A DNA stretch of 64,000 bases, from contig JBGAJN010000004.1 in the NCBI GenBank assembly GCA_044224905.1, positions 558,001 through 622,000 of the forward strand, given 5' to 3'. Below the pieces are notes generated by a model. It worked only from the letters and a program-made list of their open reading frames with translations, did no database searches and was not told the origin of the DNA. This document shows, piece by piece, positions 1 to 7,591 of the stretch. The stretch's first letter is position 1. Each line of letters opens with the position of its first letter. The position numbers and the translations under genes were made by a program. Source of the stretch: JBGAJN01 sp044224905. GTDB lineage: Bacteria > Verrucomicrobiota > Verrucomicrobiia > Limisphaerales > JBGAJN01.

Positions 1-408
1 CAGAACTGCCGCGCCCTCGTGTCCGACGGTCGGCAATTCGACGACAATCAGATCAAGTTGATCATCGAACGCGGCGGCGTGCTCGGCGCCGCACTCGACG
101 CGTGGATGATGGTGCCCGGTTGGGTGAAAGGAAAAACCCGCCCTGAACACGTCGGCGTAAAACTTCAGCACATGGTCGATCACATCGACCACGTGTGTCA
201 GCTCGCTGGCAATTCACGTCATGCCGGCATCGGCACCGATCTCGACGGCGGTTTCGGTCGCGAACAATCGCCGATGGATCTCGATACCATCGCCGACCTG
301 CAAAAGGTTCCCGAACTCCTCACCCAACGCGGCTACAAACCCGCCGACATCGAGGCGATCATGCACGGGAACTTCCTGAACTTCCTCCGAAAGAACCTTC
401 CGAAATAG
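1..408 (+). CDS. Membrane dipeptidase (peptidase M19), C-terminal part
   Basis: Frame 1 is open from the first base to the stop at 406-408, so the gene starts outside the window and only about 135 C-terminal residues are seen. The opening residues NCRAL fit the HSN-x-RAL segment of renal-dipeptidase-like M19 enzymes, whose zinc-binding His would lie just off the edge. GIGTDLDGG about 80 residues later matches the G-S-D-F-D-G substrate-pocket motif. The end (HGNFLNFLRK) matches the family's usual 'GGNFLRV' ending. These zinc enzymes hydrolyse dipeptides, often with D-residues. An internal GTG at 19 is open in the same frame but is very unlikely to be the true start. Confidence 0.85.
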   Translation, partial: QNCRALVSDGRQFDDNQIKLIIERGGVLGAALDAWMMVPGWVKGKTRPEHVGVKLQHMVDHIDHVCQLAGNSRHAGIGTDLDGGFGREQSPMDLDTIADLQKVPELLTQRGYKPADIEAIMHGNFLNFLRKNLPK

Positions 409-493
409 AGCGGCAGGTGGTGCACAGATAATCGCAAGCGTCGGCGTTGTGCGCGGACAGCCGAAAGCCGGTCGATTAATATCACCTTGGAGA

Positions 494-578
494 TGGTGCC
501 CACGACAGGACTTGAACCTGTACGATGTTACTCACTAGAACCTGAATCTAGCGCGTCTGCCAATTCCGCCACGTGGGC
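494..578 (-). tRNA. tRNA-Leu (anticodon CAG)
   Basis: Read on the minus strand, the 85 bases form a class II tRNA. The 7-bp acceptor stem is GCCCACG/CGTGGGC, the D-arm is GGCGGAATTGGCAGACGC-like, and the anticodon stem CTAGA/TCTAG closes the loop TTCAGGT, giving anticodon CAG. There is a long variable arm, a T-loop GTTCAAGTC, and an encoded CCA (TGG at 494-496 on the plus strand). Confidence 0.95.
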
Positions 579-659
579 TCCACGGCTAAATAACCAAACG
601 CGAAGCACCGACGCAAGCTTCCAATTCGAATCTTCACGTCGCGACAGTCATCTGAACCA

Positions 660-1196
660 TCACCACGTCACCGGAATCGGCAGCTTCGCGCCGAAACGAT
701 TTTTGTAGAAGAGCTGCCGGTGCGCGACGGAATGTTCGTGGACGAGCTTGGTGATTTTCACGTCGTAACAGCAGTACTCTGCAATCTCCATGAACTTCCC
801 CTCGCGAAACCATTTGATCGCCTGCAGGCCTTCGGCGGTCTTCTCCACGCCGAGGGTTGCCTCGGCAATGGAGTCGAGTGAGAGGCGGTGCGAGAGCGAT
901 TTCTGAATCTCCACGAGCAAATCAAGCGTCGGCACCTGGGTGAGGTCGCGCATCCGGAGGTAACCGTGCAGCACTTCGTAATCGAAGCGGAGATTGTTAA
1001 AACCTACGACCAGATCCGCACGCCAGAGTTCGTCGATCAACTCGTCGATCTGTTTCTCGTGATAAATTTTGTAACCGCCGCGGGCCGTGCTGTAGGTCAC
1101 GCCCACGCTCATCCGCATGTCGCGGATGTTGCCCCAACCGCCCACTTCGTCGGCGGACTTCTGCGTTTCCAAGTCGAAGTAAACAATGTTTTTCAT
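660..1196 (-). CDS. DEDDy-type 3'-5' exonuclease / RNase H-like protein
   Basis: 178 residues forming a minimal DnaQ-superfamily fold. Motif ExoI is YFDLET (D8, E10). ExoII is GFNNLRFDYEVL (D72). ExoIII of the y-type is Y141-CCY-D145. It most resembles the stand-alone 'ribonuclease H-like / YprB-like' exonucleases that are sometimes fused to helicases. The substrate (RNA or ssDNA) cannot be told from sequence. ATG at 1196 gives the full first beta-strand. The gene is divergent from psd, with about 155 bp between the two starts. Confidence 0.8.
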   Translation of the reverse strand: MKNIVYFDLETQKSADEVGGWGNIRDMRMSVGVTYSTARGGYKIYHEKQIDELIDELWRADLVVGFNNLRFDYEVLHGYLRMRDLTQVPTLDLLVEIQKSLSHRLSLDSIAEATLGVEKTAEGLQAIKWFREGKFMEIAEYCCYDVKITKLVHEHSVAHRQLFYKNRFGAKLPIPVTW

Positions 1197-1351
1197 ACGG
1201 CACGGCGTTCGTGCGGCAACGGATCGGGATCAAATGTAGCGGGCGCACGGCGAACGGAAAATAAATTCACGCGAAAAGTTCAACTGCGGAATTTTTCGTC
1301 GCACCGATTATGACCTTTTCAATTCCGCGGAGCGGCGACTAAGATGCGGCG

Positions 1352-2038
1352 ATGAAGCACGAAGGCAAAGCGCGGCAATCGGCGTTCCGCATGATCAAAT
1401 GGACGCTGATTCTGCTCCTGTTGATTATTGGCGCCGGTATCGTCGCCACGTTGGTGGGCGGCGTGATCGCCATTATGGCGACCTCCCTCATTGGAGTTTG
1501 GTTCGTCTTTGCGATCTTCACGCTCTATTTCTTTCGCGACCCGACGCCTGACGTGCCGATGGAAAGCGGTCTCATCGTTGCGCCCGGCCACGGCAAGGTA
1601 GACGTGATCGACACCACCGACGAAATGGAGTTCATGGGCGGACGTTGCCAGCGAATTTCCATCTTTCTCTCCGTTTTCGACGTGCACGTCCAACAAGCCC
1701 CGGTCGCCGGTCGCGTGACGTATTACAAATACAAGCGTGGCGAATTCGTCAACGCGATGAAGACCGAGTGCGCCGACCTGAACGAAAACGCGCTCATCGG
1801 TTTCGAAGCCACCGAGCCCAAGGGCGCCAAAGTCGGCGTGCGCCTGATCGCGGGCCTGATCGCCCGCCGCATCGTCCCGTGGGTCACCACCGAGGACGAA
1901 GTGGACCGCGGTGAACGCATCAGCCTGATTCAATTCGGCTCCCGCGTGAACCTCTACCTGCCGTTGAACACCACCATCACCGTGAAGCTCGGCGACCGCG
2001 TCAAAGGCGGTGAAACCGTCGTAGCCAAGTTTAAATAA
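1352..2038 (+). CDS. psd: Phosphatidylserine decarboxylase proenzyme
   Basis: 228 residues, the length of the short bacterial/archaeal-like Psd class. Two membrane segments (about residues 16-35 and 37-60) precede the family hallmark FFRDP. Further on are VAPGHGKV, FLSVFDVHV and ENALIGFEAT. Near the C-terminus is QFGSRVNLYLP. Self-cleavage is expected between G196 and S197, turning S197 into the pyruvoyl cofactor; FGS replaces the LGST of E. coli Psd, as is usual in this class. The enzyme decarboxylates phosphatidylserine to phosphatidylethanolamine at the inner membrane. The next gene makes its substrate and lies 19 bp downstream, so they form an operon. Confidence 0.93.
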   Translation: MKHEGKARQSAFRMIKWTLILLLLIIGAGIVATLVGGVIAIMATSLIGVWFVFAIFTLYFFRDPTPDVPMESGLIVAPGHGKVDVIDTTDEMEFMGGRCQRISIFLSVFDVHVQQAPVAGRVTYYKYKRGEFVNAMKTECADLNENALIGFEATEPKGAKVGVRLIAGLIARRIVPWVTTEDEVDRGERISLIQFGSRVNLYLPLNTTITVKLGDRVKGGETVVAKFK

Positions 2039-2057
2039 TCCGCGACCAACCCGCGAC

Positions 2058-2915
2058 ATGGCATCTGCACCCGCAACGCCGCCCGCACCGGACGAGGAAA
2101 GCAAACTCAAGATCTACCTCCTGCCGAATTTGCTCACGGCAGGCAACCTCTTCTGCGGATTCCTCGCTCTCACGCGCGTGGTCGAAGCCGACGTCCATGC
2201 GGCGAATTTCAATCACGTTATTCGCACGGCGATCTTCTTGATCATCCTCGCGTGCATTTTTGATCTGCTCGACGGCCGCGTGGCGCGCATGGGTGGATTC
2301 GAGAGTCCGTTCGGCCGCGAGTTCGATTCGCTTGCCGACATTATTTCCTTCGGCGCCGCGCCAGCCTTCATGGTGCATCGCGTGGTGCTCCGAGATGTTT
2401 TTGAGTCGCGTCCGGAAATCGGCTGGTTCATCGCTTCCATTTACCTCATCTGCGGCGCATTCCGACTGGCGCGGTTCAACTGTCTCGCGACGATGAATCC
2501 CGACGGCGGCGGAGGGAAGGAATTCCTCGGGTTCCCCATTCCGGCGGCAGCCGGCTTGGTCGCGTCGCTCACCTTGTTTCTTCTGTGGTGGGACGAAAAA
2601 GGATTCGCCACCGGGCACTGGCGCTTCGCGTTGCCGGTGATCCTCGTATTTCTTTCCATCATGATGGTCAGTCAGGTGAAATATCCGACCTTCAAGAAGA
2701 TCGATTGGCGCACGCGCAAGCCGTTCACGAAAATGGTCGTAATCATCCTGATCATCGGCTTCCTCGTGATGCTTTGGGACAAGATTCTGCCGGCAGTCCT
2801 TCCTCTCTTCTTCACCGCGTATTTGCTCTACGGCTTTGTCCGTCCCTACATCTCGCGCCGTATGATCCATGACATCGAGGATCACGACGACGAAGAGCCC
2901 GAGGACAAGGTCTAG
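2058..2915 (+). CDS. pssA: CDP-diacylglycerol--serine O-phosphatidyltransferase
   Basis: 285-residue multi-spanning CDP-alcohol phosphatidyltransferase. The signature DG-x2-AR-x8-G-x3-D-x3-D is perfect: D72 G73, A76 R77, G86, D90, D94. It makes phosphatidylserine from CDP-diacylglycerol and L-serine, feeding the decarboxylase encoded just upstream. A soluble, proline-rich N-terminus (about 15 residues) precedes the first segment, and an acidic tail ends the protein. About 8 hydrophobic helices are visible. The pairing with psd supports PssA over PgsA or other members of the superfamily. Confidence 0.93.
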   Translation: MASAPATPPAPDEESKLKIYLLPNLLTAGNLFCGFLALTRVVEADVHAANFNHVIRTAIFLIILACIFDLLDGRVARMGGFESPFGREFDSLADIISFGAAPAFMVHRVVLRDVFESRPEIGWFIASIYLICGAFRLARFNCLATMNPDGGGGKEFLGFPIPAAAGLVASLTLFLLWWDEKGFATGHWRFALPVILVFLSIMMVSQVKYPTFKKIDWRTRKPFTKMVVIILIIGFLVMLWDKILPAVLPLFFTAYLLYGFVRPYISRRMIHDIEDHDDEEPEDKV

Positions 2916-2936
2916 CATCTGGCGCACGGGGCACGC

Positions 2937-3602
2937 ATGGATTGGAACATTAAACAACTCCTCCTCGCTTGGTTGACCGGGTTCATCAGCGGATTCCTCG
3001 TTTCCGTCCCCGTAGGTCCGACAAATATCTCCATCATCAACGAAGGCGCGCGACGTGGCTTTCTCTACGGGTTCGTCATCGGGCTGGGTTCCGTGACCAT
3101 GGAAATGGTTTACTGCGCCACCGCCTTCGCCGGGTTTGCCAGCCTGTTTGAATCCCGCACCGCCCGTGCCGTGATGGAACTAGTCAGCTTCCTGCTCGTC
3201 ACCTGGCTGGGGTTCAAATACCTCCTCGCGCGCGCGCTACCAGCCACGCCGCACAGCCTCGAAGTCGTCGAAAAGAAACTGCACCCGCACACCGCCTACG
3301 CGATCGGCTTCGTGCGCGTGCTCGGCAACCCCTCCGTCCTGCTGTTCTGGATTACGCTCTCCGCTGTGTTTCTCTCGCACAAGTGGATCACCACTGAATG
3401 GGACGACAAAGGCGCTTGTGTGCTCGGCGTCGGCATGGGTTCCGCGGCCTGGTTCGGCGCGCTCAGTTGGGCGGTTTCACTCGGGCACAAGAAATTCACG
3501 CCCAAGACACTCCTGCGCATGTCGCAAATCTCCGGGGGATGCCTGCTCGTGGTGAGCGCGGTGCTCGGCTGGCGGCTGGTAGGTTTGCTCGCACAGAGGT
3601 AA
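2937..3602 (+). CDS. LysE/RhtB family amino-acid exporter-like protein
   Basis: 221-residue, mostly hydrophobic protein with about six membrane helices. The N-terminus (FISGFLVSVPVGPTN, then GARRGFLYGFVIGLG) matches the LysE/RhtB pattern 'PGP ... G...G...GLG'. A charged cytoplasmic loop (about residues 102-118) separates two helical halves. Members export amino acids or related small molecules; the substrate is not predictable. It starts 21 bp after pssA on the same strand and is probably co-transcribed. A link to phospholipid synthesis (serine export) is possible but only inferred. Confidence 0.8.
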   Translation: MDWNIKQLLLAWLTGFISGFLVSVPVGPTNISIINEGARRGFLYGFVIGLGSVTMEMVYCATAFAGFASLFESRTARAVMELVSFLLVTWLGFKYLLARALPATPHSLEVVEKKLHPHTAYAIGFVRVLGNPSVLLFWITLSAVFLSHKWITTEWDDKGACVLGVGMGSAAWFGALSWAVSLGHKKFTPKTLLRMSQISGGCLLVVSAVLGWRLVGLLAQR

Positions 3603-3688
3603 GCTGCGCCGGCGGCGAAAGCATCGTACGCCTCGTTGGATAGTTCGAAAACGCCCCCTCAACGGGCGAAAACTAGAGGATCAATCTT

Positions 3689-4384
3689 ATGCCCATGACC
3701 CCTCACTTGGAAAAGCACTTCACCGCCGGCCAAGCCGTCCGCGACGTCGTCATTGGAATGTCGGACGGATTGACCGTGCCGTTCGCGCTCGCGGCCGGGT
3801 TGACCGGCGCCATTTCCCAAACGCACATCATCGTCACCGCAGGCTTTGCGGAAATCGCCGCCGGCTCGATCGCGATGGGCCTGGGCGGTTACCTGGCCGC
3901 GCGCGGCGATGCGGAACATTACGCCCACGAACTGGCGAGGGAGGAAAAGGAGATCATCACCATGCCCGAAGCGGAGGCGCAGGAAGTGCGCGAAATCTTT
4001 CAGACCTACGGGCTTTCCGACGAGGAATCCGCCACCGTCGTCGCCTCGCTGCGGCAACGGCCGAAGGATTGGGTGTCATTCATGATGCGCTTCGAACTGG
4101 GCCTTGAAAAACCAGAGCCGAGCCGGGCTTGGAAAAGCGCGTTGACCATCGCGCTCGCCTACATCGTCGGCGGCGTGATCCCGTTGAGTGCCTACCTGAT
4201 CTTTTCCGACGCGTCCATTGCGCTGCGATTTTCTGCGGGCATCACACTCGCGGCGCTCGCGGTCTTCGGGGGCATCAAGGGCCGTTTCACCGGCGTGCCC
4301 GTGGTGCGCAGCGCTTTGCAAACAACCATCATCGGCGGACTCGCCGCCGCCGCAGCCTTCGGGATCGCCCGCTGGATCTCATGA
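3689..4384 (+). CDS. VIT1/CCC1 family Fe2+/Mn2+ transporter
   Basis: 231 residues. The first helix region carries the family pattern VRDVVIGMSDGLTVPFALAAGL, and the second carries IAAGSIAMGLGGYLAA. A long Glu-rich cytoplasmic segment (about residues 82-140, including EEKEII, EAEAQEVREIF and DEESATVV) corresponds to the metal-binding domain between TM2 and TM3. Three more hydrophobic segments follow. VIT/CCC1 proteins move ferrous iron or manganese out of the cytoplasm. The gene lies about 85 bp after the LysE gene on the same strand and may or may not share its transcript. Confidence 0.9.
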   Translation: MPMTPHLEKHFTAGQAVRDVVIGMSDGLTVPFALAAGLTGAISQTHIIVTAGFAEIAAGSIAMGLGGYLAARGDAEHYAHELAREEKEIITMPEAEAQEVREIFQTYGLSDEESATVVASLRQRPKDWVSFMMRFELGLEKPEPSRAWKSALTIALAYIVGGVIPLSAYLIFSDASIALRFSAGITLAALAVFGGIKGRFTGVPVVRSALQTTIIGGLAAAAAFGIARWIS

Positions 4385-4470
4385 AACCGTAACGGAAGGC
4401 GCATTAATTTTTCGCCACGCGCGCCAGCACGAGTCGGATCGCGGCGCCGGCGAGAAACACACATCTCTCC

Positions 4471-5271
4471 TCACTGCGCCGCGTAGCGGCGGAGATATTT
4501 CAACGCCACACTCAGATCCTTCGGCACCGCAGCGGTGATCTTGACGCTCTCGCCGGTGACCGGATGCGCCACGGTCAATTCCTCCGCGTGCAGGCCCACG
4601 CGGCCCATCAACGGCAGCTCGGTCCGGCCGGGCTTGAGACGGTAGTCGCTCTTCAGCCGCGAGAGGAGCAGCGGTCCGCCGCCGTAAAGTTCGTCGCCCA
4701 CGATCGGGAAGCCGGCCTTCTTCAAGTGCACGCGGATCTGGTGCGTGCGGCCGGTCAGCGGGCGGCAGCGCAGGAGCGTGTAGCTCTTGAACTTTTCCAG
4801 CACCTCGAACTCGGTCTTGGACTTCTTCCCGTCCTTCGGGTCGATGCGCATTTCGCCCACGCGCGTGGGATGCGGCGCGAGCGCGGCATCGATCGTGAAG
4901 GGTTCGCCGCCCGGCGAGCCGTGCACAAGGGCGAGGTAATGCTTGGTCGGTTTCTCCGCGCCGAACTGGTTGGCGAGCGCAATTAGCGAGGGCTTGTCCT
5001 TCGCGAGAATGATGATGCCGCTGGTCTCGAAGTCGAGCCGGTGTGCGTTGGAGAGGTAGGTGAGGTTGCGTTCGCGCGCCCATGACTTGCCGAGCGCGAT
5101 GCCTTCGTGAAGCAGCTTCATCAAGTTCGGCCGCGCGGGGTCGTAGCGGTCGGGCGACGTGAGGAGGCGGCTGGGCTTGTCGATCGCCAGCAGGTGCGCG
5201 TCTTCAAAGAGAACGGGAATTTCCCAGAACTCTTTGGTCGCGGGTGAGGAAAGTTTAATGACGGCGTTCAC
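4471..5271 (-). CDS. RluA-family RNA pseudouridine synthase
   Basis: 266 residues. The catalytic motif HRLDFETSG is at 77-85, with D80 as the nucleophile. It is preceded by LLAIDKPSRLL and followed by the KHYLALVHG and RPLTGRTHQIRVHL blocks typical of RluA/C/D enzymes. No N-terminal S4 domain is present, so it resembles the short RluA/TruC type. The exact rRNA or tRNA target cannot be assigned. It lies 39 bp downstream of the periplasmic chaperone gene on the same strand, probably in one transcript. Confidence 0.9.
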   Translation of the reverse strand: MNAVIKLSSPATKEFWEIPVLFEDAHLLAIDKPSRLLTSPDRYDPARPNLMKLLHEGIALGKSWARERNLTYLSNAHRLDFETSGIIILAKDKPSLIALANQFGAEKPTKHYLALVHGSPGGEPFTIDAALAPHPTRVGEMRIDPKDGKKSKTEFEVLEKFKSYTLLRCRPLTGRTHQIRVHLKKAGFPIVGDELYGGGPLLLSRLKSDYRLKPGRTELPLMGRVGLHAEELTVAHPVTGESVKITAAVPKDLSVALKYLRRYAAQ

Positions 5272-5310
5272 GAATGCACGCTACGCGAATGCCGGTGAAA
5301 CAGCGATGGC

Positions 5311-6990
5311 CTATTCCATCATCTGCGTGGCCGGGGCGGCGCCGAGCTTGGCGGCATCGGCTTCGCGACGGAACCATTCCTGGAACGCCTGCATCTGGCG
5401 GCTCTGACGAACGCCAGCAAGGAACTCGGGAAGATCGGACTTGAGCTTGTCCTCGGCCACGCCGTTGCGCGCCATGAGGAACACGACGAAGCCGCCTTCG
5501 CGGGTCGGATTGAACGTGCTGACCTGGCCGGGGCTCATGGTGTGGGTCACGTTCTGCAGGTCGAACAAACTCACGCCGAGACTATTGTCGGCCAGCGAGC
5601 GAGTGCTCAATGAGAATGCCGGAGCGGTGATGGGCTTGACCTTTTCCGCGGCGCAGATGTCGGCGAACTTCTTGTTCTTGGCGAGTTCAACTTTCGCAAT
5701 CTTGGCGAACTTGGCGCCGGTTTCGCGGGCCATTTCGATCGCCTGCTGGGTGCGGTAGTCGTCCATCACGCGCTGAAGGATGCTTTCCATCGGCGGGATT
5801 TCGCTCGGAATCTTTTTGTTCGGCGCGATGACGAGGTAGCCGTCGTCGGTCTGCAGCGGTCCGGCATACGGTTCGTCGGCGGTCATCGCGAATGCGCGGC
5901 GGGTGAAATTCTCGAACACCTTCAAGTCCGCCGGCGGCTCGAATTCGGAGAATGGCTGGGAAACGGCGACGGGCAGCTTGTACTTCGCAGCGAGCGTCTT
6001 CAGGTTGTCCACACTCGAGGGCTTCATGGAGTCGACTTCTTCGGCGAATTCCGCGGCTTTCTTACGCGCGTTCATCGAGGCGTATTCCTTGCGCATCTCT
6101 TCGCGGATCTTTTGCTTGGCGGCTGCGGGTGTCATCTGGACGTTCTTGTCATCGACGAAGAAGTTGGCGCCGCGACGCTCATAGATCATGTCGAGCTGGG
6201 CTTTGAGGTTGGTCTCGGCGTTCATCTTCTTGTCCGCGTCGGCGAGGAAATTCGTCGTGGCGAACTTCACGTAGTTGACCTGCATCCGATCGGGGAGGCG
6301 GTAGACCGAGAGACGGTTGCTGTAGAATTGCGAGAGGTTGGACGAGGCGACATTCACCTTCGCCAAATAGTCGGCGACGTCGAAACGCACCACGGAGGTG
6401 ACGAATTCCTCGTGCTCTTCGCGATACATCGATTCCGCTTCGGCCGGCGTCACGAGGCTGCCGGACACGCCGTGCAACGCGGTCAGGCGCTGAATGCCGA
6501 CCTCATGTTGAACGAAACGAACGAAGTCCGCTTCACGCAGTCCCTGCTCGGGAAGGAGTTGTTTGATGAAGTTGTCATACGCTTCGGCGCGGAAGGCGCG
6601 GGTCTGCGGATCACGGAAGAGCGGCGACGCGGCAATCCATTGAGCAGCGGCATCGGGGCTGACGTCGATCTTGGCATCCTTCATCTTCATCTTCAGAAAC
6701 ACGCGGCGGCGCGCAGACTGATCGAGGTCATCGCGCTGACGGGTCATGGAATCGCGGCCCGGCCAAGAGCCGTTGGAGATGCGGTAGCGGATCTGTTCTT
6801 CGCGGTAGGCGTTGACAAATTCCAAGCGCGAGACGCTCTTGCCCGCGATCACGCCGAAACTATCGGCCGCCCCGCTGCGCCCGTGTGAGGCGCGTTCATA
6901 CGGCGAGAAGAAATAAAGAAACGATATGATGGTCAACGTGATGATGATGGCCCACAACCACGTTTGATGTTTGCGAATGGTTCCGAACAT
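5311..6990 (-). CDS. PpiD/SurA-like membrane-anchored periplasmic folding factor
   Basis: 559 residues. A short cytoplasmic N-terminus and one membrane anchor (about residues 13-28) are followed by a SurA_N-like helical domain (GVIAGKSVSRLEFVNAYREEQIRY). A parvulin-like stretch lies late in the protein (FAMTADEPYAGPLQTDDGYLVI), and the C-terminal part is helical. This is the layout of PpiD and related SurA_N_3 proteins, which assist outer-membrane and secreted proteins at the periplasmic face. The parvulin domain looks degenerate, so it may be a chaperone without strong isomerase activity. In this genome full of large exported proteins such a factor is expected. Confidence 0.75.
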   Translation of the reverse strand: MFGTIRKHQTWLWAIIITLTIISFLYFFSPYERASHGRSGAADSFGVIAGKSVSRLEFVNAYREEQIRYRISNGSWPGRDSMTRQRDDLDQSARRRVFLKMKMKDAKIDVSPDAAAQWIAASPLFRDPQTRAFRAEAYDNFIKQLLPEQGLREADFVRFVQHEVGIQRLTALHGVSGSLVTPAEAESMYREEHEEFVTSVVRFDVADYLAKVNVASSNLSQFYSNRLSVYRLPDRMQVNYVKFATTNFLADADKKMNAETNLKAQLDMIYERRGANFFVDDKNVQMTPAAAKQKIREEMRKEYASMNARKKAAEFAEEVDSMKPSSVDNLKTLAAKYKLPVAVSQPFSEFEPPADLKVFENFTRRAFAMTADEPYAGPLQTDDGYLVIAPNKKIPSEIPPMESILQRVMDDYRTQQAIEMARETGAKFAKIAKVELAKNKKFADICAAEKVKPITAPAFSLSTRSLADNSLGVSLFDLQNVTHTMSPGQVSTFNPTREGGFVVFLMARNGVAEDKLKSDLPEFLAGVRQSRQMQAFQEWFRREADAAKLGAAPATQMME

Positions 6991-7146
6991 AATAAGTCAA
7001 AATCGCCGCTAAAAAATTGAAGGCAGACCCTATCCTGCCACGAATGGCAGGGTCAAACGCAAAAAAGGTCGCCAACGCGGATTTGTTTTGGACTGAGGTT
7101 CGCACTCCCGAGCCAAGTGGACCGGAAATCCAACTTTACAAGCCTT

Positions 7147-7166
7147 GGAGCGTCATGTAACGCTCC
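7147..7166. promoter_or_regulatory. Perfect 7-bp hairpin just upstream of the lipoprotein start
   Basis: GGAGCGT (7147-7153) and ACGCTCC (7160-7166) are exact inverted repeats around the loop CATGTA. The 3' arm ends 9 bases before the ATG at 7176, so the hairpin covers the place where a ribosome binding site would be. There is no T-tract, so it is not a standard terminator. It could be an operator palindrome or a 5'-UTR translation control element; neither is proven. Confidence 0.35.
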
Positions 7167-7175
7167 CCCGCACTT

Positions 7176-7556
7176 ATGGTATTTACGAAACGAATTTTTG
7201 CGCTGTTGTTGCTGCCCTTGCTGATATCGGGTTGCAGCACGATCACCAACCTGACGCCGTCACAACTCACGCGCAACGCCAATGGGCTTTATTCGTTCGA
7301 GGTTGCGTGGAAGAGCCGCCAGCAATCGCTCCGCCCCGAAACGCTCAAGGCGTTCGTGAACATCGGCACCGAGCTCTACCCGATGGAACCCGTCCCGCTG
7401 GTCGCCAATCGCTGGGAAACCCTCGTCCCGATTCCCGCCAACCAGAAGAACATCAACTATCGCTTCAAGTTCGAATACGACTACTACGCGATCCCCGTTT
7501 CTCGCTCAGACAGCCGCTTGTCGGAAGCGTATCAGTTGAAGATCGTCGACAAATAA
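7176..7556 (+). CDS. Small putative lipoprotein of unknown function
   Basis: 126 residues. The N-terminus has a basic start, a hydrophobic stretch and the lipobox LISGC with the acylated Cys at position 20, so it should be an envelope lipoprotein. The mature part (about 106 residues) is rich in aromatic and polar residues, with segments such as YSFEVAWK and YRFKFEYDYYAIP that suggest beta structure. I do not recognise the family. It stands alone, divergent from the PpiD-like gene and convergent with the metal ATPase gene. Confidence 0.7.
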   Translation: MVFTKRIFALLLLPLLISGCSTITNLTPSQLTRNANGLYSFEVAWKSRQQSLRPETLKAFVNIGTELYPMEPVPLVANRWETLVPIPANQKNINYRFKFEYDYYAIPVSRSDSRLSEAYQLKIVDK

Positions 7557-7573
7557 CGCACCCGCGCGTTTGA

Positions 7574-7591
7574 GCCGGCGCTTACGCCGGC
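7574..7591. terminator. GC-rich hairpin between convergent genes
   Basis: GCCGGCG (7574-7580) and CGCCGGC (7585-7591) are perfect inverted repeats around a 4-base loop that includes the stop codon of the minus-strand ATPase gene. It sits between two convergent genes, where a bidirectional terminator is expected. There is no strong T-run on either side, so this is a candidate only. Confidence 0.45.

Noticed and set aside
1319..2110. 263-aa minus-strand frame opposite psd
   Set aside because: It mirrors psd in the opposite strand; psd has all family motifs, so this is a shadow frame.
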